Notes: generated by a model from the letters alone, not told the origin. A stretch of 6,756 nt of DNA from Comamonas_F sp047606565 (GCA_047606565.1 JASGEH010000076.1:1-6756), one strand, 5' to 3'; counted from the first letter of the stretch, positions 1 to 5,519 are shown. Translations and numbers: made by a program.

Positions 1-124
1 CGCCGAACTTCTTCGACAGCACCGTGGCGATCGCCGCCGTCAGCGTCGTCTTGCCGTGGTCAACGTGGCCGATCGTGCCCACGTTCACGTGCGGCTTCGT
101 CCGTTCGAATTTCTCTTTTGCCAT
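1..124 (-). CDS. tuf: Elongation factor Tu, N-terminal fragment (runs off the left edge)
   Basis: EF-Tu is the GTPase that delivers aminoacyl-tRNA to the ribosomal A site. Only the first 41 codons and one extra base are inside the window. The translation begins MAKEKFERTKPHVNVGTIGH and contains the G1/P-loop motif GHVDHGKT at residues 19-26, with K25 and T26 as the phosphate and magnesium ligands; this is diagnostic for EF-Tu. The ATG is preceded by CGGAG at six bases' spacing. It is the last visible gene of a unit that starts with tRNA-Tyr, tRNA-Gly and tRNA-Thr, the same arrangement as the tufB locus of Escherichia coli and many betaproteobacteria. Proteobacteria often carry two near-identical tuf genes; by context this is the tRNA-linked (tufB-type) copy. 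The truncation is an effect of the window edge only. Confidence 0.97.
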   Translation of the reverse strand, partial: MAKEKFERTKPHVNVGTIGHVDHGKTTLTAAIATVLSKKFG

Positions 125-196
125 TTTCGACTCCGATGTGATCCGTGGCCGCAGCCTTGCTGCCACTGAACTTTAACGAATTAAGACATCAATCTG

Positions 197-271
<75 letters not shown>

Positions 272-331
272 GATGCGCCGGCATCATACCGGCACAAAGA
301 ATCTCTACCGCAAAACCAACCAACCCTGAAC

Positions 332-405
332 TGGAGCGGGAGACGGGAATCGAACCCGCGTCATTAGCTTGGAAGGCTAGGGTTCTACCATTGAACTACT
401 CCCGC
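332..405 (-). tRNA. tRNA-Gly (anticodon UCC)
   Basis: On the minus strand the acceptor stem is GCGGGAG paired with CTCCCGC, followed by discriminator U73 (usual for glycine) and an encoded CCA. The D stem is GTTC/GAAC. The anticodon loop CTTCCAA gives UCC, which reads GGA and GGG. The T loop is the normal TTCGATT. The outermost anticodon-stem pair 27-43 is a C/A mismatch and 49-65 is a G/U pair; the other stems are intact. It is the middle gene of the tRNA-Tyr, tRNA-Gly, tRNA-Thr cluster, with spacers of 51 and 60 bases, so it is probably processed from the tuf operon precursor. Confidence 0.95.
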
Positions 406-456
406 CTGCCCCATCCGCGAGCCACACGACCTGCGAAGGGATACAACAAGGAACGC

Positions 457-542
457 TGGTGGAGAGGGCTGGATTCGAACCAGCGTACTCGTAAGAGGGC
501 AGATTTACAGTCTGCTGCCATTAACCACTCGGCCACCTCTCC
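457..542 (-). tRNA. tRNA-Tyr (anticodon GUA)
   Basis: On the minus strand the gene has an acceptor stem of GGAGAGG paired with CCTCTCC, a D arm starting TGGCCGAGTGG, and anticodon stem GCAGA/TCTGC around loop CTGTAAA (anticodon GUA). It has the long variable arm typical of bacterial class II tRNAs (about 15 bases), a normal TTCGAAT T loop, discriminator A73 and an encoded CCA. At 86 bases it is the size expected for tRNA-Tyr. It is the first gene of the tRNA-tuf unit; a promoter candidate lies about 13 bases upstream. Confidence 0.96.
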
Positions 543-554
543 AGCGAATCTCGA

Positions 555-563
555 AATATAGCA
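555..563 (-). promoter_or_regulatory. Extended -10 promoter candidate for the tRNA-tuf operon
   Basis: The minus strand reads TGCTATATT here: an extended -10 (TG, one base, then TATATT, five of six matches to TATAAT). A start about seven bases downstream would leave only a few bases before tRNA-Tyr at 542, short but workable when RNase P makes the 5' end. No good -35 box is seen 16-18 bases upstream (the bases there are GC-rich), which the extended -10 could offset. The placement is inferred from sequence alone. Confidence 0.45.
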
Positions 564-653
564 CACATCTTCTGTGGGCGCACCGCTATTCTGGCACAAA
601 AAAGAGTGTGTCCGGCGTTCGCGACATGCTCTCGCATCGATTCGTGCACCGTG

Positions 654-670
654 CCGCACCGAAGGTGCGG
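654..670. repeat. Seven-base-pair hairpin in the tRNA-Tyr / patatin intergenic region
   Basis: CCGCACC, a three-base GAA spacer, then GGTGCGG form a perfect inverted repeat. There is no T-run on either strand, so it is not an intrinsic terminator. It lies midway between the tRNA operon promoter and the patatin start. It could be a structure in the patatin 5' leader, or chance in GC-rich DNA. Nothing else gene-like is visible between 564 and 805. Confidence 0.4.
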
Positions 671-805
671 GTCTGGACCGGGATCGCGTGCATCGGCCCG
701 GTGGCCGCCCTGCCCTCGCCCCAGCCATTAGTGACCGCAGGCGTGCTCTGTGCTTGAATGGACCACGGCCTGACGGACTCCACCTGACTCCCGGCCGACG
801 ACACC

Positions 806-1891
806 ATGACACTCGAACCCCGCCCGCACGCGTCCGCAAACCCGTCAGCCACGCCCCGGCGCCCCATCAACCTGGCGCTCCAGGGCGGCGGATCGCATGG
901 CGCCTTCACCTGGGGCGTCCTGGATACACTGCTGGCCGACGAGCGCCTGGAAATCGAGGGCGTGAGCGGCGCCAGCGCGGGCGCGGTGAATGCGGTGGCG
1001 CTGGCACACGGCTTCGCGCAGGCCCAGGCGTCTGGCGCGGATGGGCGGGTAGCGGCCCGGGCGGCGCTGCGCAGCGTGTGGGAAGCCGTGATCGGGCTGG
1101 GCAGCCTGGGGGCTATCCAGAGCTCGCTGCTCAAGATGGTGCCCGGCCTGGACATGCCGATGAGCATGATGACCGGCGCGCTCAACCGGCTGGTGTCGCC
1201 CTACCAGAGCAATCCGCTGGACATCAACCCGCTGCGCAGCCTGCTGCTGCAGCGCATCGACTTCGAGGCCGTCTCGCGCCTGCGCCAGCCCCGCGTCTTC
1301 GTGTCGGCCACGCAGGTGACGACCGGCAAGGTCGAGGTCTTCGAGGGCGCACGGCTGACGCTGCAGGCGGTCATGGCCTCGGCCTGTCTGCCGATGATGT
1401 TCCGCGCGGTGGAGATCGACGGCCAGGCCTACTGGGACGGCGGCTATTCGGGCAATCCGGCCATCACGCCGCTGATCAGCCAGTGCGCCACACGCGACAT
1501 CCTGCTGGTGCAGCTCTCAGCCCTGCGGCGGCCGCAGACGCCGCAAACACCGGCCGACATCATGGACCGCATCAGCGAACTGACCTTCAATTCCAGCCTG
1601 CTGAGCCAGATGCGCATCATCGACTTCATCAACCGCCTGCTCGAAAAGGGCAGGCTGTCGGACGCGCACTACAAGCACGTGCTGCTGCACCGCATCGACG
1701 GCGGCGAGGCGCTGGCGGCCTACCCAGTCTCGACCAAGCTGTCCACCGACCCCGCCATGATCCAGGCGCTGTTCGAGCTCGGCCAGCAGGCCGCCCAGGC
1801 GTGGCTGAACCAGCATCTGCGGCACCTGGGCGTCAAAAGCACGGTGGACATCCGGCAGGACTACCTCGACGACATGCAGCTCGGTTTCTGA
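806..1891 (+). CDS. Patatin-like phospholipase family protein
   Basis: This 361-residue protein has all the marks of a patatin-type lipid acyl hydrolase, which uses a Ser-Asp dyad to cleave acyl esters from lipids. The glycine-rich oxyanion loop GGGSHG is at residues 27-32, the nucleophile motif GASAG is at 55-59 with Ser57, and the DGG motif at 211-213 provides Asp211. These three elements occur in the family order and spacing. I see no signal peptide or membrane segment, so it is probably cytoplasmic or peripheral on the inner membrane. The ATG at 806 is the first start after an in-frame stop at 785-787; no clear Shine-Dalgarno sequence precedes it. It is a single-gene unit that converges on ung with 8 bases between stops. 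The substrate is unknown. Bacterial patatins range from phospholipases to polyhydroxybutyrate depolymerases, and nothing here decides between them. Confidence 0.9.
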   Translation: MTLEPRPHASANPSATPRRPINLALQGGGSHGAFTWGVLDTLLADERLEIEGVSGASAGAVNAVALAHGFAQAQASGADGRVAARAALRSVWEAVIGLGSLGAIQSSLLKMVPGLDMPMSMMTGALNRLVSPYQSNPLDINPLRSLLLQRIDFEAVSRLRQPRVFVSATQVTTGKVEVFEGARLTLQAVMASACLPMMFRAVEIDGQAYWDGGYSGNPAITPLISQCATRDILLVQLSALRRPQTPQTPADIMDRISELTFNSSLLSQMRIIDFINRLLEKGRLSDAHYKHVLLHRIDGGEALAAYPVSTKLSTDPAMIQALFELGQQAAQAWLNQHLRHLGVKSTVDIRQDYLDDMQLGF

Positions 1892-1902
1892 GAACGTGCT
1901 CA
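1889..1902. repeat. Imperfect palindrome holding both convergent stop codons
   Basis: The 14 bases TGAGAACGTGCTCA begin with the patatin TGA and end with the reverse-strand TGA of ung. The outer TGAG/CTCA and the central ACGT are symmetric; only one base pair of positions breaks the symmetry. No T-run follows on either strand, so it is not a standard terminator, and no other terminator is visible between the two genes. Confidence 0.5.
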
Positions 1903-2601
1903 AAACCCGTGCTGATCGCGCCAGTCCCGGGCCTTGGAGAAATGGCCGCAGCCGATGAACGGCACAGGCGGGCGCAGGGCCGACAGCGGCGACGGGTGGT
2001 TGGCGGTGAGCACGAGATGGCGCGCGCCGTCGATCAGCGCGCGCTTGCTCTGCGCGTGCGAGCCCCAGAGCATGAAGACCTTGGGCCGGTCGTGGCGCGC
2101 GACGTGGCCGATGATGGCGTCGGTCAGCACCTCCCAGCCGCGCCCGGCATGGCTGGCGGGCTGCCCCTCCTCGACCGTGAGGCCGGTGTTGAGCAGCAGC
2201 ACGCCCTGGCGCGCCCACTTCACCAGGCTGCCGCCGGGCTGCGGGAAGACCGGCGGCGGCGTGCCCAGGTCGCGCTGCAGCTCCTTGAAGATGTTGCGCA
2301 GCGACGGCGGATACGGCACACCCGGCGCCACCGAGAACGCCAGCCCTTCGGCCTGCCCGCGCCCATGGTAGGGGTCCTGCCCCAGGATGACGACGCGCAC
2401 GTCCTCGGGCGGCGTCAGCTCCAACGCGCGCAGCGGCCGCGGCGGGAAGATGGTGGCGCCGGCGTCGAGCCGCTGCCGCAGGAAGGCCAGCAGGCCCTGC
2501 CCCCGGGGCGAGGCGAAGAAGTCGTCCACCAGGGACTGCCACCCCGGGGCAACGGGCCAGTCGGCCGGATCGGCGCTGGCGAGCTGATCGTGCGCGGCCA
2601 T
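1900..2601 (-). CDS. ung: Uracil-DNA glycosylase, family 1
   Basis: Ung removes uracil from DNA arising from cytosine deamination or dUTP incorporation, the first step of base excision repair. The 233-residue protein has the family 1 water-activating motif GQDPYH at residues 74-79 (catalytic Asp76), the LLNTGLTV strand with the uracil-reading Asn138, and the DNA-intercalation motif HPSPLS at 202-207 (catalytic His202). Length matches the family. The ATG lies 14 bases after the trpC stop. The likely Shine-Dalgarno sequence GAGGA overlaps that stop (TGAGGA), which points to co-transcription and perhaps translational coupling with trpC. Downstream it meets patatin tail to tail. It therefore appears to be the last gene of a trpG-trpD-trpC-ung operon. 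No key residue is missing, so I expect an active enzyme. Confidence 0.97.
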   Translation of the reverse strand: MAAHDQLASADPADWPVAPGWQSLVDDFFASPRGQGLLAFLRQRLDAGATIFPPRPLRALELTPPEDVRVVILGQDPYHGRGQAEGLAFSVAPGVPYPPSLRNIFKELQRDLGTPPPVFPQPGGSLVKWARQGVLLLNTGLTVEEGQPASHAGRGWEVLTDAIIGHVARHDRPKVFMLWGSHAQSKRALIDGARHLVLTANHPSPLSALRPPVPFIGCGHFSKARDWRDQHGF

Positions 2602-2615
2602 GTCCTGCTGCGTCC

Positions 2616-3419
2616 TCAGGCGAACAGGTCGGCCAGCGCCTCGCCCGGCTCGGCCGCGCGCATGAAGGCCTCGCCCACCAGGAAGGCATGGACGCCAGCC
2701 GCGCGCATCACGGCCACGTCGGCCGGCTGGAGGATGCCAGACTCGGTCACCAGCAGGCGGTCGGCCGGCACCTGCGGCAGCAGCGTCAGCGTGGTCTGCA
2801 GCGACACCTCGAAGGTGTGCAGGTTGCGGTTGTTGATGCCCACCAGCGGCGTCTTCAGGCGCAGAGCGCGCTCCAGTTCGGCGCCGTCGTGCACCTCGAC
2901 CAGCACAGCCATGTCCAGCGAGGCGGCGATGTCCTCGTACTCCGCCATCTGCGCATCGTCCAGGCAGGCCGCGATCAGCAGAATGCAGTCGGCGCCCATG
3001 GCCCGCGATTCATAGACCTGGTAAGCATCGACGATGAAATCCTTGCGCAGCACCGGCAGGTCGCACGAGGCACGCGCCTGGCGCAGGTAATCGGGGCTGC
3101 CCTGGAAGAACTGACGGTCCGTCAGCACCGACAGGCAGGCCGCGCTGACCTTGCCGTCGCCATAGGCGTAGCTCTGGGCGATGTCGGCAGGGATGAAATC
3201 CTCGCGCAGCACGCCCTTGGAGGGGCTGGCCTTCTTGACCTCGGCGATGACGGCGGCCTGCCCGCGCTCGACCTTGCGGCGCAGCGCGCCCACGAAATCG
3301 CGCGTGGTCAGCCGGGAAAAGGCGTCGTCGCGCACGGCCGCCAGCGGCACGCGCGCCTGCGCGGCCGCGATTTCTTCGCGTTTGACGGCGACGATCTTGT
3401 TGAGGATGTCGGACGACAT
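2616..3419 (-). CDS. trpC: Indole-3-glycerol phosphate synthase
   Basis: TrpC converts 1-(2-carboxyphenylamino)-1-deoxyribulose 5-phosphate to indole-3-glycerol phosphate, with loss of CO2 and water, in tryptophan synthesis. The 267-residue protein is a single (beta/alpha)8 barrel, not fused to TrpF as in Escherichia coli. Family motifs appear in order: EVKKASPSKG at residues 60-69 (Glu60, Lys62), LRKDFI at 124-129 (general acid Lys126), EVHD at 175-178 (Glu175), GINNRNL at 194-200 and ESGI at 226-229 (phosphate-binding end of the barrel). The start has a modest AGGAA at ten bases' spacing. It follows trpD after 61 bases that hold a terminator-like hairpin, and precedes ung by 14 bases. The isomerase TrpF that makes its substrate is not in the window. 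Confidence 0.97.
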   Translation of the reverse strand: MSSDILNKIVAVKREEIAAAQARVPLAAVRDDAFSRLTTRDFVGALRRKVERGQAAVIAEVKKASPSKGVLREDFIPADIAQSYAYGDGKVSAACLSVLTDRQFFQGSPDYLRQARASCDLPVLRKDFIVDAYQVYESRAMGADCILLIAACLDDAQMAEYEDIAASLDMAVLVEVHDGAELERALRLKTPLVGINNRNLHTFEVSLQTTLTLLPQVPADRLLVTESGILQPADVAVMRAAGVHAFLVGEAFMRAAEPGEALADLFA

Positions 3420-3435
3420 GGGGTGGAAATTCCTG

Positions 3436-3464
3436 AAAAAGAGCGCGCCAGCACACCAGCGCGC
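3436..3464 (-). terminator. Terminator- or attenuator-like hairpin between trpD and trpC
   Basis: In the direction of trp transcription, GCGCGC (3464-3459) is followed by ten bases and a second GCGCGC (3448-3443), then T-C-TTTTT (3442-3436). A closing U/G pair can extend the stem to seven pairs with an eight-base loop. A GC-only stem followed by five Ts meets the general form of an intrinsic terminator. It lies inside the operon, 9 bases after the trpD stop and before the trpC Shine-Dalgarno, so it may only partly terminate, stabilise trpGD RNA, or be a processing site. The activity is inferred. Confidence 0.4.
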
Positions 3465-3473
3465 AGCAAAAAG

Positions 3474-4508
3474 TTATTCGTGGGCCAGCCGGTTCGACAC
3501 CGCCACGAGCTGTTCGAGCTTGCCAGCCGCCGCGCCGCTGTCGATGGCCTGCCGCGCCAGCGCGATGCCCTCGCCTATGCTCGCGGCCACGTTGGCCGCG
3601 TACAGGGCACCAGCGCTGTTGAGGATGACGATGTCGCGCGCCGGTCCGGCCTGGCCCGCCAGCACGCCGCGCAACAAAGCCAGCGACTGCTCGGGCGTCT
3701 CCACGCGCAGGCCGCGGGTGCTGGCCATGGGCAGCCCGAAGTCCTCGGGATGGATCTCGTACTCGGTGATTTCACCGTCGCGCAGTTCGCCCACCAGCGT
3801 CGCCGCGCCCAGGCTGATTTCGTCGAGCCCGTCGCGGCCGTAGACCACCACCGCGTGCTCGGCGCCCAGGCGCTGCAGCGCCCGCACCTGGATGCCGACC
3901 AGATCCGCATGGAACACGCCCATCAGGATGTTAGGCGCGCCGGCCGGGTTGGTCAGCGGGCCGAGGATGTTGAAGAGGGTCTTGATACCCAGCTCCTTGC
4001 GCACCGGCGCCACGTTCTTCATCGCCGGATGGTGATTCGGCGCGAACATGAAGCCCACCCCGGTTTCAGCAATGCTGCGCGCGATCTGCTCGGGCTTGAG
4101 GTTGATCTGCACGCCCAGCGCCTCCAGCACGTCGGCACTGCCCGACTTGCTGGAAACGCTGCGCCCGCCGTGCTTGCTCACGCGCGCGCCGGCGGCGGCG
4201 GCCACGAACATACTGCACGTCGAGATGTTGAAGGTGTGCGCGCCGTCGCCGCCCGTGCCCACGATGTCGACCAGGTGGCGCGTGTCCTCGACCGGCACGC
4301 GGGTGGCGAACTCGCGCATCACCTGCGCGGCGGCGCTGATCTCGCCGATGGTTTCCTTCTTGACGCGCAGGCCGGTGATGAGCGCGGCCGTCAGCGTCGG
4401 GGAGACCTCGCCGCGCATGATCTGCCGCATGATGTGCAGCATCTCGTCGTGGAAGAGCTCGCGGTGCTCGATGGTGCGCTGCAGCGCTTGCTGGAGGGTG
4501 ATGGGCAT
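3474..4508 (-). CDS. trpD: Anthranilate phosphoribosyltransferase
   Basis: TrpD transfers phosphoribose from PRPP to anthranilate, the second committed step of tryptophan synthesis. The 344-residue protein has the family landmarks: the PRPP loop GTGGDG at 84-89, NIST at 94-97, KHGGRSVSSKSGSADV at 112-127, the anthranilate-binding Arg170 in APVRKELG, FNILGPLTNP at 179-188, and the magnesium pair Asp229-Glu230 in DGLDEI. The reading frame stays open far upstream into trpG, but the real start is the ATG at 4508: it has AAGGAG eight bases before it, begins MPITLQQALQ as family members do, and leaves a 20-base gap after the trpG stop. The usual KHGN motif reads KHGG here (Gly115). It is separate from trpG, unlike the fused TrpGD of Escherichia coli. 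Confidence 0.97.
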   Translation of the reverse strand: MPITLQQALQRTIEHRELFHDEMLHIMRQIMRGEVSPTLTAALITGLRVKKETIGEISAAAQVMREFATRVPVEDTRHLVDIVGTGGDGAHTFNISTCSMFVAAAAGARVSKHGGRSVSSKSGSADVLEALGVQINLKPEQIARSIAETGVGFMFAPNHHPAMKNVAPVRKELGIKTLFNILGPLTNPAGAPNILMGVFHADLVGIQVRALQRLGAEHAVVVYGRDGLDEISLGAATLVGELRDGEITEYEIHPEDFGLPMASTRGLRVETPEQSLALLRGVLAGQAGPARDIVILNSAGALYAANVAASIGEGIALARQAIDSGAAAGKLEQLVAVSNRLAHE

Positions 4509-4516
4509 GGTCTGGA

Positions 4517-4522
4517 CTCCTT
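4517..4522 (-). promoter_or_regulatory. Strong Shine-Dalgarno that fixes the trpD start
   Basis: AAGGAG on the minus strand, eight bases before the ATG at 4508, selects this start over the in-frame upstream starts, which lie inside trpG. It is the best ribosome binding site in the operon. Confidence 0.85.
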
Positions 4523-4528
4523 CGCGCT

Positions 4529-5134
4529 TCAGGCGGCCACGGCGGCGGCGGAAACCCGGGCCGGACGCTCCAGGAAGTTGCGCAGCATGTCGTGGCCGTG
4601 CTCGGTCAGAATGGACTCGGGGTGGAACTGCACGCCCTCGACGTCCAGCGTCCGGTGGCGCACGCCCATGATCTCGCCATCGTCGGTCCACGCCGTCACC
4701 TCCAGAACCGGCGGCAGCGAAGCGCGCTCGATCGACAGCGAGTGATAGCGATTGACCGTGAACTGGCGCGGCAGATCGGCGAAAACGCCCTGCTGCGTGG
4801 TGGTGATGACGCTGGTCTTGCCGTGCATCAACTGCTGGGCCCGGATGATCTTGCCGCCGAAGGCCGCCCCGATGCTCTGGTGACCCAGGCAGACCCCCAG
4901 GATGGGCAGCTGTCCGGCGAAGCGCTGGATGGCCCCCACCGAAACGCCCGCCTCCGCCGGCGAGCAAGGGCCGGGCGAGATGACCAGCCGGTCCACGCCC
5001 TGCGCGATGCGCTCGGCAATGCCGTCGAGGGTGATCTCGTCATTGCGCACCACCTGGACCTCGGCACCCAGTTCGCCGAAGTACTGGACGATGTTGAAGG
5101 TGAAGCTGTCGTAGTTGTCGATCATCAGCAGCAT
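4529..5134 (-). CDS. trpG: Anthranilate synthase component II (glutamine amidotransferase)
   Basis: TrpG hydrolyses glutamine and channels ammonia to TrpE, which makes anthranilate from chorismate. The 201-residue class I amidotransferase begins MLLMIDNYDSFTFN, the typical TrpG/PabA opening. It has the oxyanion segment SPGPCSP at 53-59, the nucleophile elbow GVCLGHQ at 80-86 (Cys82), and the triad partners His171 and Glu173 in FHPES. The frame is open for 34 more codons upstream, but that extension is Arg-rich, unlike the family, and is rejected; the ATG at 5134 has a weak AAGAAG-type site. TrpE is not adjacent. In some bacteria one TrpG/PabA protein serves both tryptophan and folate synthesis, and that is possible here too, though linkage to trpD and trpC favours the tryptophan role. 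It is the first gene of the trpG-trpD-trpC-ung unit. Confidence 0.96.
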   Translation of the reverse strand: MLLMIDNYDSFTFNIVQYFGELGAEVQVVRNDEITLDGIAERIAQGVDRLVISPGPCSPAEAGVSVGAIQRFAGQLPILGVCLGHQSIGAAFGGKIIRAQQLMHGKTSVITTTQQGVFADLPRQFTVNRYHSLSIERASLPPVLEVTAWTDDGEIMGVRHRTLDVEGVQFHPESILTEHGHDMLRNFLERPARVSAAAVAA

Positions 5135-5157
5135 GGCTGTTCTTCTTTCTGGAGCAA

Positions 5158-5288
5158 GCTTGAATGGGGAAGCCCTTCGCCGCCCGGCAGGGACGCGAGG
5201 AGACGGCAGCCAGGAACGGCACCGGGTGCGCCGCACGGGCGCGTGGGGGAGGTTCAGGCGGCAGGCTTGCGCCAGCGCCCATTCAAGC
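5158..5288 (-). repeat. 11-bp perfect inverted repeat bracketing the trpG leader
   Basis: On the trp transcript, GCTTGAATGGG (5288-5278) is exactly complementary to CCCATTCAAGC (5168-5158), with 109 bases between. The 3' arm ends 23 bases before the trpG ATG and does not cover the purine-rich ribosome binding stretch. Between the arms are further short pairings such as GCACC/GGTGC and CACG/CGTG. This is the layout of a closing stem around a structured RNA domain. No flanking target duplication is seen, so a small transposon remnant is less likely. The function is unknown. Confidence 0.6.
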
Positions 5289-5290
5289 GC

Positions 5291-5307
5291 GGTGTCCGCA
5301 AGACACC
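5291..5307 (-). repeat. Hairpin near the 5' end of the trpG leader
   Basis: GGTGTC and GACACC form a six-pair perfect stem around a five-base loop on the trp transcript, a few bases before the 5' arm of the longer inverted repeat. No T-run follows. It may be part of a structured leader. Confidence 0.45.
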
Positions 5308-5344
5308 TTCAGACAGAGACGGATCGGAACGGAACATGGCCGGG

Positions 5345-5374
5345 ATTATGGCTGCGGCAGGCGGTGCGATACAA
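5345..5374 (-). promoter_or_regulatory. Sigma-70-type promoter candidate for trpG-trpD-trpC-ung
   Basis: The minus strand has CATAAT (5350-5345, five of six matches to the -10 consensus) and TTGTAT (5374-5369, three of six to the -35) with an 18-base spacer. A start near 5338 would give a leader of about 204 bases before trpG. It is the best -10 in the region facing trpG, but the weak -35 makes it tentative. Confidence 0.4.
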
Positions 5375-5460
5375 GTCGTCGCGCGCCAGGCAACTCACGC
5401 ATCATAACCACGCCACATGACGCTGACCAGCAGAGCCGCACTTGCCAGCAGGGCGGAGGG

Positions 5461-5490
5461 TTGCCAGAACCCGGCCACCTCTCGCATATT
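5461..5490 (+). promoter_or_regulatory. Sigma-70-type promoter candidate for hpf
   Basis: TTGCCA (5461-5466, five of six matches) and CATATT (5485-5490, four of six) are 18 bases apart on the plus strand. Transcription would begin near 5497 and give hpf a leader of about 120 bases containing the GC-rich hairpin at 5520-5551. No convincing sigma-54 -24/-12 pair is seen. Confidence 0.4.
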
Positions 5491-5519
5491 GGAGGCAACG
5501 CCGAAGGCCCCAGGCGTTG

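Noticed and set aside
574..3015. Plus-strand open frame of 813 codons across patatin, ung and part of trpC
   Set aside because: It overlaps three well-recognised genes, has Arg/Pro/Ala-rich composition typical of wrong frames in GC-rich DNA, and shows no family motif.
2688..4745. Plus-strand open frame of 685 codons antisense to the trp genes
   Set aside because: It mirrors trpC, trpD and trpG; its His/Arg/Gly/Asp-rich composition is what codon-biased antisense frames give.
4509..4967. Upstream extension of the trpD frame
   Set aside because: It would overlap trpG out of frame, has no family similarity, and the strong Shine-Dalgarno fixes the start at 4508.
5135..5236. 34-codon upstream extension of trpG
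   Set aside because: Arg- and Pro-rich residues unlike the family, and the protein begins naturally at MLLMIDNYDSF.
5158..5288. Small transposon remnant (MITE) with 11-bp terminal repeats
   Set aside because: No target duplication flanks the arms (AA on one side, GC on the other), and the interior is C-rich on one strand; an RNA stem explains it better, though copies elsewhere were not searched.
5254..5340. Classic trpL leader with tandem Trp codons and attenuator
   Set aside because: No TGGTGG and no stem followed by a T-run is present in 5135-5345; only the weaker Rho-type idea is kept as a finding.
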